64,000 nt of DNA, from assembly GCF_041807705.1 (NCBI RefSeq), contig NZ_JBGTYY010000001.1, positions 124,001 to 188,000 on the forward strand, given 5' to 3'. The notes under the pieces are model-generated. The model did no database searches, was not told where the DNA came from, and saw nothing but the letters and a program-made list of their open reading frames with translations. The translations under genes and the position numbers were made by a program. Of this stretch, positions 34,108 to 42,813 are shown in pieces; within the stretch, counting starts at the first letter, position 1; each line of letters begins with the position of its first letter. Source of the DNA: Mannheimia sp041807705. Its GTDB lineage: Bacteria > Pseudomonadota > Gammaproteobacteria > Enterobacterales > Pasteurellaceae.

Positions 34108-34140
34108 ATTTTTAAATAGTCGTTAAAAGTTATAAAGCAG

Positions 34141-34187
34141 AAAACGCTCGTAAAATAACAATCTAAGCTGCTAGCTTACGGCGTTTT
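34141..34187. repeat. Hairpin between rodZ and ispG
   Basis: AAAACGCTCGTAA pairs with TTACGGCGTTTT apart from one bulge, across a loop that itself contains AAGCTGCTAGCTT. It occupies the 94-base gap between rodZ and ispG. It may be a partial terminator or a processing site that sets their relative expression. Confidence 0.5.
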
Positions 34188-34201
34188 TATTCTTAAAAAG
34201 A

Positions 34202-35170
34202 TTATTGCAATGGCAAACGAATACGAGCGACACGTCCATCAATTTTTAATGGTACTTCCTGCCCTTTGTAATAAATTTTTACATTTGCAGGTGCACCAAT
34301 GGTTAAACGATATTGCTCATTTTCATTAAAGGTTAATACTTCGCCATTATTATAGAGCTTTTCAGCTAAACGTTTATTTTTCGCATTTCTCACCGTAATC
34401 CAACTTTGCGAGCCTGTGATTTCAATGCGTAACTCATCATTACTGATCGCTGCTGGCTGCTCTGTTGTAGCTTCAGCCTCTGTTGTTGGCTGCATCTGCT
34501 GGAGAACGTTTGCAGGTTCAACTGCTACTTCCGTTTCAGGTTTTGGCGGTTCAACTGTCTGAGCTGCTGTATTTTCCTGCTGGTTTGGTTCTACAACTGT
34601 AGCAGTTTCAGGCTGTGGCTGAACTTGAGGCTCTTGCACTTGAATTGGCTGTTGAACAGGCACAGAAACTTGATTGCTAGGCTCAACAGGCTCTGTATTT
34701 GTTGTTTCCACTACAGGACCTGAATTCACAAGCTGTTCACGGTTTTCCTGATCTTTCTGATAACCCTGCCACCACCATAACAGCGTCATACCTAATGCGG
34801 CTAAAAGCACAAATATAGTTAAATATTTCAATGCTTTACCCTGTGAATTTGATGATGGTTTTACAGGCGAAACCTTTGTAATCTCTTTCGGAATGGTTAC
34901 TTCGCCATAATTCACAGAAGAAACCAACGATTCAGGCAAACGTAAAAATTTCACATAATTACGCACATAACCACGCACAAAGGTGGGAGCGACATTTTTT
35001 AAAATAAAAATATCACTTTCAATCGACTCAATGTGTAATTTTTTTAGGTTTGTTTTTTGAGCAACTTCGGCAATAGAAAGATTTAATGCCTCACGAGCTG
35101 CTCTTAATTGTTGCCCTAAAGTGAGAGCTGAATTAGGCTGTTCCTGAATAGGGTTCACTGATTCGGTCAT
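34202..35170 (-). CDS. rodZ: RodZ-like cytoskeletal membrane protein
   Basis: A 322-residue bitopic protein. The N-terminal helix-turn-helix domain (about residues 16-85, LGQQLRAAREALNLSIAEVAQKTNLK) is the MreB-binding part. A membrane helix lies near residues 112-132 (ALKYLTIFVLLAALGMTLLWW). A low-complexity Pro/Gln/Glu/Thr linker follows, then a DUF4115 beta domain at the C-terminus (LRIEITGSQSWITVRNAKNKR). RodZ links MreB to the elongation machinery. It heads the rodZ-ispG-hisS-yfgM cluster. Confidence 0.93.
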   Translation of the reverse strand: MTESVNPIQEQPNSALTLGQQLRAAREALNLSIAEVAQKTNLKKLHIESIESDIFILKNVAPTFVRGYVRNYVKFLRLPESLVSSVNYGEVTIPKEITKVSPVKPSSNSQGKALKYLTIFVLLAALGMTLLWWWQGYQKDQENREQLVNSGPVVETTNTEPVEPSNQVSVPVQQPIQVQEPQVQPQPETATVVEPNQQENTAAQTVEPPKPETEVAVEPANVLQQMQPTTEAEATTEQPAAISNDELRIEITGSQSWITVRNAKNKRLAEKLYNNGEVLTFNENEQYRLTIGAPANVKIYYKGQEVPLKIDGRVARIRLPLQ

Positions 35171-35286
35171 ACAACACTCTTGAAATAAAATAGTGGAAAT
35201 AAAAATTCAAAAAATTATTCGGAAGTTTAAAGAGGTAATGCCCATTTTGCAATCATAACGAGCAAAAATTTGAAAATTAAATATGC

Positions 35287-35341
35287 AAGCGGCCATATTT
35301 ACAGAATTTTTTGCAAATTTTGTTAAAAATACGACCGCTTA
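35287..35341. repeat. Diverged inverted USS pair between argH and rodZ
   Basis: GCAAGCGGCCATATTT and AAATACGACCGCTTAT face each other across TTGCAAATTT-type filler. Both copies deviate from the ACAAGCGGT core by one base at an end or in the GGT. The pair is placed as an intergenic hairpin downstream of argH's left neighbour and just after the argH stop codon. Confidence 0.55.
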
Positions 35342-35353
35342 TATCTAAAATAA

Positions 35354-36730
35354 TTAAGAAGCTAATGAGACTTTTGCCGCAGTAATCGCTTCTGCTATAC
35401 GCTGTGGATTTACCCCACCTTTGGCACAACGTTTTTCTAAGCAAGATTCTAATGACAAAATCGGATAAACATCATCACCAATTGAATGATGGAATTGCTG
35501 GAATTCATTAATGCTTAATGCTTCAAGTGGCGCTTTTTTGCTGATTGCATATACCACCGCTTCACCTACAATATGATGTGCTTCACGGAATGGTACGCCT
35601 TTTGCGACTAAGTAATCAGCTAATTCCGTTGCATTTGCATAACCTTGTTGAGCCGCTTCACGAGTACGTTCTGTGTTCACTTGAATATCAACTAACACAA
35701 GCTCTGCAATTTCTAAGCAAGCCTGCCAAGTTTCTAACGCATCAAAAATGCCTTCTTTGTCTTCTTGCATATCTTTATTATAAGCAAGTGGTAAGCCTTT
35801 TAAGGTAGTTAGAAGCCCTGTTAATGCCCCGAATACACGCCCTGATTTACCACGAATAAGTTCGCAAGCATCCGGGTTTTTCTTCTGTGGCATTAATGAT
35901 GAACCAGAGGTTACACGATCAGACATTTCAAGGAAACCCGATTCACCACTGTTGAAAATAATCAAATCTTCGGCAAAACGGGATAAATGCATCATACTGA
36001 TTGCAGCCGTTGAAAGCAGCTCTAAAATATGATCACGGTCTGATACACTATCTAAACTGTTACGGGTCGCTTCTTCAAAACCTAAATCACGGGCAAGGAG
36101 ATCACGATCAATGCCATAAGCCGTGCCAGCTAACGCTCCCGAACCAAGTGGGCAAGTGCTCATACGCTTATTTGCATCACTTAAACGACTGAAATCACGC
36201 TCCAGCATTTCATAATATGCCATACACCAATGGGCAAAAGTAACAGGCTGGGCTCGTTGTAAGTGAGTGTAGCCCGGCATAACCGAGCTCTGATTTTCGT
36301 CTGCAACAGAAACCAAACGCTCTTGTAACGCTCGGATACGTTCCTGCAAAGCAACCGCTTGCACTTTACACCACATTTTAATATCCACCGCCACTTGGTC
36401 GTTACGGCTACGCCCTGTGTGTAATTTTTTGCCCAAATCGCCCACTTTTTCGATTAGCTTAGATTCTACCCAACTGTGAATATCTTCCGCATCATCTTTT
36501 AAAATAATGGTTAGGTTAGATTCCACCTCTGCACGCACCTCTTTCAATGCTGCAATAAGCTGCTCTAGTTCAGCTTCGGTTAAAATACCAACCGAAGTAA
36601 TGGCTTTCGCCCAACCGATTGAGCCTTCAATATCTTGAATTGCTAAGCGATAATCAAAACGTAGTGAATCATTAAAATATTTAAATTTTGCGTCTGCTTG
36701 TTGTGTAAAACGTCCACCCCAAAGAGCCAT
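35354..36730 (-). CDS. argH: Argininosuccinate lyase
   Basis: The last step of arginine synthesis: argininosuccinate to arginine plus fumarate. The 458 residues are standard. Landmarks are MALWGGRFTQQADAKF, HTGRSRNDQVA near residue 110, MPGYTHLQRAQPV, and the superfamily signature GSSLMPQKKNPDA near residue 280. No other arg biosynthesis gene is adjacent. A candidate ARG box and a hairpin lie upstream. Confidence 0.98.
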   Translation of the reverse strand: MALWGGRFTQQADAKFKYFNDSLRFDYRLAIQDIEGSIGWAKAITSVGILTEAELEQLIAALKEVRAEVESNLTIILKDDAEDIHSWVESKLIEKVGDLGKKLHTGRSRNDQVAVDIKMWCKVQAVALQERIRALQERLVSVADENQSSVMPGYTHLQRAQPVTFAHWCMAYYEMLERDFSRLSDANKRMSTCPLGSGALAGTAYGIDRDLLARDLGFEEATRNSLDSVSDRDHILELLSTAAISMMHLSRFAEDLIIFNSGESGFLEMSDRVTSGSSLMPQKKNPDACELIRGKSGRVFGALTGLLTTLKGLPLAYNKDMQEDKEGIFDALETWQACLEIAELVLVDIQVNTERTREAAQQGYANATELADYLVAKGVPFREAHHIVGEAVVYAISKKAPLEALSINEFQQFHHSIGDDVYPILSLESCLEKRCAKGGVNPQRIAEAITAAKVSLAS

Positions 36731-36761
36731 AATTATTCCTTATTATCTTATCAAAATGAAA

Positions 36762-36779
36762 AAGGCGTTTCACCGCCTT
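36762..36779 (-). terminator. Hairpin between mnmA and argH
   Basis: On the minus strand AAGGCG / CGCCTT, with loop GTGAAA, is followed by TTTCATTTT. It can terminate mnmA transcripts. It lies between the candidate ARG box and the argH start codon, so it could also act inside the argH leader. Confidence 0.6.
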
Positions 36780-36794
36780 AATTTTCCACTATTT

Positions 36795-36808
36795 TGCATA
36801 AATATGCA
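36795..36808. promoter_or_regulatory. Candidate ARG box upstream of argH
   Basis: TGCATAAATATGCA matches the ArgR-box core TGAATAATTATTCA at most positions and keeps its dyad. A second AT-rich near-box (TTCAATATTTATT) follows after a few bases, similar to the paired boxes in enteric arg promoters. It lies 65 bases before argH, and argR is present at 10123. Pattern match only. Confidence 0.45.
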
Positions 36809-36832
36809 GAATATTTCAATATTTATTTACAA

Positions 36833-37996
36833 CTATTTTAATTTTTCTTCAATAATTCCACCGCCTAAGCAAACTTCACCTAAATAAAACACGGCAGATT
36901 GCCCCGGCGTCACCGCAATTTGTGGTTCATCAAATATCACACGAATGGCTTCATCATCAATGACTTGGATTTCACACGGAATATCCGCCTGACGATAGCG
37001 AGTTTTCACCGTACAGCGTAAATTTTCACGCAGTGGCTGCATATCTACCCAAGTAAGCTGCTTGGCAATTAAACCTGTTGAAAGTAGTGCCGAATTATCG
37101 TGCCCTTGAGCAACCACTAACACATTATTAATCAGATCTTTTTCCACAACATAAAATGGATCTTCACTCAAGCCTTTCACACCACCAATACCTAAACCTT
37201 TACGCTGACCCAGTGTGTGATACATCAAACCATCGTGGCGACCAATCACTTTACCATCAACAGTGCGAATTTCGCCTGGTTGAGCGGGTAAAAAACGAGC
37301 TAAGAAATCTTTAAATTTACGTTCGCCAATAAAGCAAATACCCGTAGAATCTTTTTTCTTTGCCGTGGCTAAACCTAAATCTTCGGCAATCGCTCGCACA
37401 ATCGGCTTTTCAATTTCGCCCACAGGGAACAAACTCTGCCCGACTTGCTTTTTATTGATAGCATATAAGAAATAGCTCTGATCTTTATTTTCATCTAAGC
37501 CACGCAATAGTTTTGCGTTTTGATCGTCTCCGCTTCGACGAACATAATGCCCTGTGGCGATATAATTCGCCCCAAGATCTTCCGCTGCATACTCTAAAAA
37601 GGCTTTGAATTTGATCTCTTTGTTACACAAAATATCAGGGTTTGGCGTACGTCCTGCTTTATATTCTGCAAGGAAATATTCAAATACGTTATCCCAATAC
37701 TCAGCAGCAAAATTGATTTTGTGCAGCTTCATACCGAGTTTATTGGCAACCGCTTGTGCATCAACTAAGTCCGCCGCTGCCGTGCAGTAATCGGTATCAT
37801 CATCTTCTTCCCAATTCTTCATAAACAAACCTTCAACGATATAGCCTTGTTGTTGAAGAATAAAAGCGGAAACGGAGGAATCCACCCCGCCCGACATACC
37901 AATAATCACTTTTTTCTTGCCGTTTTCAGCAAGTTGCTCAGGGGTTAATTTAGGGAAATGGGTGTCGTAGGTTTTTGAGGTTAATTGAGTTGTCAT
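36833..37996 (-). CDS. mnmA: tRNA-specific 2-thiouridylase MnmA
   Basis: Thiolates U34 of Lys, Glu and Gln tRNAs. It has 387 residues from the ATG at 37996, which is preceded by GGGAG; the open frame to 38029 lacks a ribosome site. The PP-loop IIGMSGGVDSSVSA is near residue 30. The catalytic Cys is in NPDILCNKEIKF and the second Cys in STGICFIGERKF. The sequence following nqrM at a distance of about 130 bases matches the H. influenzae nqr-apbE-nqrM-mnmA order. Confidence 0.97.
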   Translation of the reverse strand: MTTQLTSKTYDTHFPKLTPEQLAENGKKKVIIGMSGGVDSSVSAFILQQQGYIVEGLFMKNWEEDDDTDYCTAAADLVDAQAVANKLGMKLHKINFAAEYWDNVFEYFLAEYKAGRTPNPDILCNKEIKFKAFLEYAAEDLGANYIATGHYVRRSGDDQNAKLLRGLDENKDQSYFLYAINKKQVGQSLFPVGEIEKPIVRAIAEDLGLATAKKKDSTGICFIGERKFKDFLARFLPAQPGEIRTVDGKVIGRHDGLMYHTLGQRKGLGIGGVKGLSEDPFYVVEKDLINNVLVVAQGHDNSALLSTGLIAKQLTWVDMQPLRENLRCTVKTRYRQADIPCEIQVIDDEAIRVIFDEPQIAVTPGQSAVFYLGEVCLGGGIIEEKLK

Positions 37997-38050
37997 AAAT
38001 CTCCCGTAACTTCGGTTAAGGCGAAGCACATTTGGTTAGTTATAAAAGCA

Positions 38051-38096
38051 ACAAGCGGTTAAATTTGCAAAAAATTTTGCAAATCATACCGCTTAT
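38051..38096. repeat. Inverted USS pair between nqrM and mnmA
   Basis: ACAAGCGGT (38051) faces ACCGCTTAT (38088), and the filler ATTTGCAAAA / TTTTGCAAAT between them is also self-complementary. The result is one long hairpin in the only sizeable gap after the nqr cluster. It probably terminates or attenuates the nqr transcript. Confidence 0.75.
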
Positions 38097-38127
38097 AGAT
38101 GAATAATAAAATTAAAGAAGTTAAAGA

Positions 38128-38373
38128 CTACTTCACTTCGTAAAATTGTGGTTCTTTATTAAAACGTGCCACTTCTTCAGGATCGGCTGTGCCGTCTGCG
38201 ATTTTTGATTTTAAGTTATCACAAGGCTCTTCGCAGTCGCACATTTTTTTCATACCTAAAGCGGTGATACCGCCACAACTGCCTTTAATGGTTTTGCCTT
38301 TTACGATAAAGCCAATCGACATTGCAAAAATTACTGCAACAAAAAAACCGAAAGTTAATAATACAGTTTCCAT
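38128..38373 (-). CDS. nqrM: Na+-NQR maturation factor NqrM (DUF539)
   Basis: An 81-residue protein with one N-terminal membrane helix (TVLLTFGFFVAVIFAMSIGFIV). A cluster of cysteines in SCGGITALGMKKMCDCEEPC characterises NqrM. NqrM is needed to deliver iron to the Fe site of the Na+-translocating NADH:quinone reductase. The ATG at 38373 has GGAGTGG upstream. It lies directly after apbE in the nqr cluster. Confidence 0.95.
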   Translation of the reverse strand: METVLLTFGFFVAVIFAMSIGFIVKGKTIKGSCGGITALGMKKMCDCEEPCDNLKSKIADGTADPEEVARFNKEPQFYEVK

Positions 38374-38385
38374 TTTCCACTCCAA

Positions 38386-39423
38386 CTATTGTGATTGAGT
38401 TAATTTTTTAAATTCGCTCGACATTTGTGTTTCAAACTTGTCGCCATTTTTAACAATTAAAAATATCGCTAATTTTTCACGTTCTGCAAGTGCTAATGCT
38501 TTTTCCGCACCTAATACAAATAAGCCTGTTGATAATCCGTCCGCCGTCATTGTTGTTGGGGCGAGTACAGTAATTGAGGCTAAGTTATGGCTTACTGGGC
38601 TTAATTTTTGCGGGTCAATAATATGTGAAAGGCGGTTGCCGTTTTCATCTTCAAAATAATTACGATAATTGCCCGATGTTGCCATTCCTAAATTATGTAA
38701 AGGCACAGTAATTTGTACAGATTGTGCTTGTTCCATTATAGGCTGTTCAATCGCAATTCGCCAACCTAAACCTTGTAAATTTTTGCCTTTGCCACGCAAC
38801 TCGCCACCAATTTCAACTAAGTAGTTGCTCACGCCTAATTTTTCAAGATGCTCTGCCAATTTATCGACACCAAATCCTTTCGCAATAGAGGATAAATCTA
38901 AATAGAGATTAGGTACGCTTTTAGTAAGTATTGGCTTACCTTCTGTTCTAAGAATAATTTTATCAATGCCGACATAGCTAGAACGCTCTTTAATCTGCTC
39001 ATCAGAAGGCACTTTATTTAAACGTTTATCAGGCCCAAATCCCCATAAATTCACCACAGGCCCAACAGTAACATCTAATGCTCCTTCTGTGATTTTGTTT
39101 AAGCGAATGGCTTCTTCCACTACTTTTGCAAAATCTTGCGAAATTTCAACCGCTTGATTGGTTTCTTTTAGCTGATTGAAACGGCTAATTTCCGAATCTT
39201 GCTGGTAAGTGGACATTTGGTTGTTCACATCTACTAATAATCGATCTAACTCGCTTTTTATTTTTTCGGGATTAGACAGATTTTTCACTTCACCATTATC
39301 AATATATTTGACGGTGTAAGTCGTTCCCATCGTTTTACCTTGCAAGGTTATTTGCTCGGGGGCTTTTTCACAGGCTGCTAAGAGCAGTGAGAAAATAGCA
39401 AAAGCGAAAAATTTAACGTTCAT
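38386..39423 (-). CDS. apbE: FAD:protein FMN transferase ApbE
   Basis: A 345-residue periplasmic lipoprotein. The signal peptide ends in the lipobox LLAAC, and QGKTMGTTYTVKY opens the mature domain. YLVEIGGELRGKG and LSHIIDPQ are conserved active-site regions. ApbE attaches FMN covalently to Thr in NqrB and NqrC, whose acceptor motifs are in this operon. The ATG at 39423 has CGGAG five bases upstream. That ribosome site abuts the palindrome at 39433. Confidence 0.96.
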   Translation of the reverse strand: MNVKFFAFAIFSLLLAACEKAPEQITLQGKTMGTTYTVKYIDNGEVKNLSNPEKIKSELDRLLVDVNNQMSTYQQDSEISRFNQLKETNQAVEISQDFAKVVEEAIRLNKITEGALDVTVGPVVNLWGFGPDKRLNKVPSDEQIKERSSYVGIDKIILRTEGKPILTKSVPNLYLDLSSIAKGFGVDKLAEHLEKLGVSNYLVEIGGELRGKGKNLQGLGWRIAIEQPIMEQAQSVQITVPLHNLGMATSGNYRNYFEDENGNRLSHIIDPQKLSPVSHNLASITVLAPTTMTADGLSTGLFVLGAEKALALAEREKLAIFLIVKNGDKFETQMSSEFKKLTQSQ

Positions 39424-39432
39424 TTTTTCTCC

Positions 39433-39458
39433 GTAGGGTGCAACAAGTTGCACCCTAC
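39433..39458. repeat. Perfect GTAGGG palindrome at the apbE ribosome binding site
   Basis: GTAGGGTGCAAC and GTTGCACCCTAC form a 12-bp stem with a two-base centre. On the minus strand the hairpin ends directly before CGGAGAAAAATG of apbE. It belongs to the short palindrome group also seen at 24714 and 26617. Confidence 0.8.
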
Positions 39459-39464
39459 AATTTT

Positions 39465-39500
39465 TATTCTTAAATTCACCACACTGAAAATTTAAGAATA
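39465..39500. repeat. AT-rich inverted repeat between nqrF and apbE
   Basis: A perfect 12-bp stem TATTCTTAAATT / AATTTAAGAATA has a 12-base loop. It lies in the 154-base nqrF-apbE gap with two other palindromes. Confidence 0.65.
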
Positions 39501-39510
39501 TAAACTAAAT

Positions 39511-39554
39511 CAAGCGGTCAATTTTACAAAAAATTTTGCAAAAACGACCGCTTG
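39511..39554. repeat. Inverted USS pair after nqrF
   Basis: CAAGCGGTC (39511-39519) and GACCGCTTG (39546-39554) face each other just beyond the nqrF stop codon. The hairpin could partially terminate the nqrABCDEF transcript before apbE. Confidence 0.75.
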
Positions 39555-39577
39555 TGATTTGATGAAGTTACGGTTTA

Positions 39578-40807
39578 TCAACCACCGAAGTCATCTAATA
39601 AGATGTTTTCGTCTTCAACACCTAAGCTCTTCAGCATACCGATTACCGCTGCGTTCATCACCGGTGGACCACACATATAGTATTCGCAGTCTTCCGGTGC
39701 TTCGTGGTTTTTCAGGTAGTTCTCATAAAGCACATTGTGAATGAAGCCACGGAAGTAGTCTTCACGGTCACCTGGTAGTGGATCAGAAAGTGCTACATAC
39801 CATTTGAAGTTATCGTTTTCTGCTTGAAGCATATCGAAGTCTTCGGTATAGAACATTTCACGCTCTGAACGAGCACCATACCAGAAGGTCATCTTACGTT
39901 TAGATTTTAAGCGTTTTAATTGGTCAAAAATATGCGAACGCATTGGTGCCATACCTGCACCACCACCAATAAATACCATTTCTGCATCAGTATCTTTGGC
40001 GAAGAATTCACCAAATGGACCAGAAATTGTTACTTTGTCGCCCGCTTTTAATGACCAAATGTATGAAGACATTTGCCCTGGAGGAGCATCAGGCTGTTTT
40101 GGTGGAGGCGTTGCAATACGCACGTTTAGCATAATAATGCCTTTCTCTTCTGGGTATGAAGCCATTGAGTATGCACGGATAATATGCTCGTCCACTTTTG
40201 AAGTATAACGCCATAAGTCAAATTTATCCCAGTCTTCGTGGTATTCTTTAGGAATATCAAAGTCTTTGTAATGAACTGTATGAGGTTCTGCTTCAATTTG
40301 AATATAACCACCGGCACGGAATGGAACTTCTTCACCTTCAGGAATTTGAAGTTTAAGTTCTTTGATGAAGGTTGCTTTGTTATCGTTAGAAATAACAGTA
40401 CATTCCCATTTTTTCACACCAAAGATCTCTTCTGGAAGCTCTACATCCATTGAAGATTTTACGTTTACCTGACACGCTAAACGCCAACCTTCTTTTGCTT
40501 CTTTTTTCGAGATGTGAGATAACTCAGTCGGTAAGATTTCACCACCGCCTGATTTCACTTGAACTTTACATTGACCACAAGAGCCACCACCACCACAAGC
40601 ACTGGATACGAAAATCCCTTTGCTTGCTAAAGCACCAAGTAATTTTCCACCTGCCGGTAGTGTAATCCCTTTTTCCGGATCATTATTGATTGAGATTGTA
40701 ATATCGCCTGAGTCTACTAATTTAGATTTAGCGAAAAGGATAATCACCGCAAGCACTAATACCAGAGCAGTAAATGCGATAATACCGAAAATAAAATTAC
40801 TATCCAC
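39578..40807 (-). CDS. nqrF: Na+-NQR subunit F (NADH dehydrogenase)
   Basis: A 409-residue entry subunit of the Na+ pump. One N-terminal helix (about residues 4-25) is followed by a 2Fe-2S domain with SACGGGGSCGQCKV near residue 68. An FAD domain has RAYSMASYP, and an NADH domain has FIGGGAGMAPMRSH and YMCGPPVM. It takes electrons from NADH. Last of the six nqr structural genes, 10 bases after nqrE. Confidence 0.98.
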   Translation of the reverse strand: MDSNFIFGIIAFTALVLVLAVIILFAKSKLVDSGDITISINNDPEKGITLPAGGKLLGALASKGIFVSSACGGGGSCGQCKVQVKSGGGEILPTELSHISKKEAKEGWRLACQVNVKSSMDVELPEEIFGVKKWECTVISNDNKATFIKELKLQIPEGEEVPFRAGGYIQIEAEPHTVHYKDFDIPKEYHEDWDKFDLWRYTSKVDEHIIRAYSMASYPEEKGIIMLNVRIATPPPKQPDAPPGQMSSYIWSLKAGDKVTISGPFGEFFAKDTDAEMVFIGGGAGMAPMRSHIFDQLKRLKSKRKMTFWYGARSEREMFYTEDFDMLQAENDNFKWYVALSDPLPGDREDYFRGFIHNVLYENYLKNHEAPEDCEYYMCGPPVMNAAVIGMLKSLGVEDENILLDDFGG

Positions 40808-40817
40808 GATATGCTCC

Positions 40818-41414
40818 TTATAACTGAATGCCCGAGAATGACATAAAGCCTAATGCCATTAGACCAACAGTGATAAAGGTAATACCTAAACCACGAAGAC
40901 CAGCCGGAACATCAGAATATTTCATTTTCTCTGTTAAACCTGCAAGTGCAACAATTGCTAACATCCAACCTGTACCTGCACCTACACCATAAACTACTGA
41001 TTCTACGAAGTTATATTCGCGTTGTACCATAAATGATACTCCACCGAAGATCGCGCAGTTTACCGTTATAAGTGGTAAGAAGATACCTAATGCACTATAT
41101 AATGCAGGGAAGAACTTGTCTAAAATCATCTCAAGGATTTGAACAAGTGCCGCAATTACACCGATGAAGGTAATGAAGTTTAAGAATGTTAAATCTACAC
41201 CTTCAACTAATGCACCATCTTTTAAAATGTGAGTATAAACTAACTGGTTAGCCGGTACTGCAATACCTAATACTACAATTACCGCAATACCTAAGCCAAA
41301 TGCAGTTGAAACTTTCTTAGACACCGCAAGGAATGTACACATGCCAAGGAAGAAAGAAAGCGCCATATTTTCAATAAATACGGACTTAACAAAGATACTA
41401 ATCAGATGCTCCAT
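40818..41414 (-). CDS. nqrE: Na+-NQR subunit E
   Basis: A 198-residue integral membrane subunit with six helices. Conserved cysteines in MCTFLAVSKKVS and TVNCAIFGGVSFM coordinate the intramembrane iron site together with NqrD. The ATG at 41414 with GGAG upstream gives the family length; the frame extends to 41444 inside nqrD. Confidence 0.97.
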   Translation of the reverse strand: MEHLISIFVKSVFIENMALSFFLGMCTFLAVSKKVSTAFGLGIAVIVVLGIAVPANQLVYTHILKDGALVEGVDLTFLNFITFIGVIAALVQILEMILDKFFPALYSALGIFLPLITVNCAIFGGVSFMVQREYNFVESVVYGVGAGTGWMLAIVALAGLTEKMKYSDVPAGLRGLGITFITVGLMALGFMSFSGIQL

Positions 41415-41416
41415 CT

Positions 41417-42040
41417 TTATTTCTCCACTTGTTCCGGTTTCCACGTTCTAATTGCCCAGATTACAAATCCGATAATAAAGAACGCACTTGGTGCTAATAA
41501 GAATAAACCGTTTGCTTGATACCAACCGCCATCTTGAACAGTCTGCATAATAGTTACACCAAATAGTTTACCTGAACCAATAAGTTCACGTAAAAATGCA
41601 ACAATAATTAAGATTGCACCGTAACCTAAACCGTTACCGATACCATCTACAAAACTTTCAGCCGGGCCTGATTTCATTGCAAATGCTTCTGCACGTCCCA
41701 TTACAATACAGTTCGTAATGATTAAGCCTACAAATACCGATAATTGTTTTGAAAGCTCATAAGCATACGCACGCAAAATCTGATCTACTAAGATTACAAG
41801 AGAGGCAATAATAGCCATTTGTACAATGATACGAATACTATTTGGAATATAGTTACGAATCATTGAAATAAACATACTTGAGAACGCAGTAACAAAACAT
41901 ACTGCAATTGCCATTACTACCGCTGTTTGTAACTGAGTAGTCACTGCTAATGCCGAACAGATACCTAAGATCTGTAGTGCGATTGGATTGTTATCTGCAA
42001 TTGGAGATAACAATAACTTTTTAAGATTGTTACTTGCCAT
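41417..42040 (-). CDS. nqrD: Na+-NQR subunit D
   Basis: A 207-residue six-helix membrane subunit, an inverted structural counterpart of NqrE. Cysteines in LGICSALAVTTQL and IITNCIVMGRAEAF supply the other iron ligands. Its start codon overlaps the nqrC stop by one base, and nqrE begins two bases after its stop, so the subunits are tightly coupled in translation. Confidence 0.97.
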   Translation of the reverse strand: MASNNLKKLLLSPIADNNPIALQILGICSALAVTTQLQTAVVMAIAVCFVTAFSSMFISMIRNYIPNSIRIIVQMAIIASLVILVDQILRAYAYELSKQLSVFVGLIITNCIVMGRAEAFAMKSGPAESFVDGIGNGLGYGAILIIVAFLRELIGSGKLFGVTIMQTVQDGGWYQANGLFLLAPSAFFIIGFVIWAIRTWKPEQVEK

Positions 42041-42813
42041 TAGTTAGCTCCTGCTTCAGCTTTAAATTTCGCTAAATATGGGCCAAAGCCATTTTTACCG
42101 AACCAATATTTAAACGAGCCATCAACACCATTAGAGGTTAATGTTGCACCGGATAAACCATCAACACCGTGCTCTTTATTCGCAGATGCACCTTTTCCGA
42201 TAGTTAATGCAACTTCATTATTGTCGTTGTATAACTTCTTACCAATAAAGTTTTTCTGCCAGTTAGGGTTAGCAATTTCACCACCAAGACCAGCTGTTTC
42301 ACCTTGTTCATAGTAAGTAATACCATTAATAGTATTTGCATCAGGTTGAACAGCAACAAAGCCATACATCATTGACCATAAACCATTACCGTGCATTGGT
42401 AATACTACTTGTGTTGTTTTACCAGCTTCATCTTTCACTAAATAGACTTCTGCATATTTTGCACGTGTTTTAATATTAGCCTTATCATCTTCAGGCGCAA
42501 TAACAACATTTGTTTGAGGATCTTTTGCTGCTGTACGAGCATCAAAATCTTTCATTCCATCAACATAGTCGCCTGTTGCTAAATCAACAATTTTAGGCTC
42601 AATGAATTTCTCATAAGTTGCCGGTACATTAGTATTCGCTTGTAATAAGCCGGCAGCTTGCAAGATATTTTTCTGCTTATCAAGTTGTTTTTGCATATCT
42701 TGGGTTGGTTTTAGCATTACTGCTGCACCCGCTACGATAAGAGAGCAAATTAAACTTAATAAAACAACAACGGTTAGTGTACCGCCAACGCTATCTTTAT
42801 TAAATTTAGCCAT
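42040..42813 (-). CDS. nqrC: Na+-NQR subunit C
   Basis: A 257-residue subunit with one N-terminal helix (GTLTVVVLLSLICSLIVAGAAV) and a periplasmic domain. The flavinylation motif DGLSGATLTSNG near residue 224 carries the Thr to which ApbE attaches FMN. It overlaps the nqrB stop by eight bases. Confidence 0.97.
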   Translation of the reverse strand: MAKFNKDSVGGTLTVVVLLSLICSLIVAGAAVMLKPTQDMQKQLDKQKNILQAAGLLQANTNVPATYEKFIEPKIVDLATGDYVDGMKDFDARTAAKDPQTNVVIAPEDDKANIKTRAKYAEVYLVKDEAGKTTQVVLPMHGNGLWSMMYGFVAVQPDANTINGITYYEQGETAGLGGEIANPNWQKNFIGKKLYNDNNEVALTIGKGASANKEHGVDGLSGATLTSNGVDGSFKYWFGKNGFGPYLAKFKAEAGAN

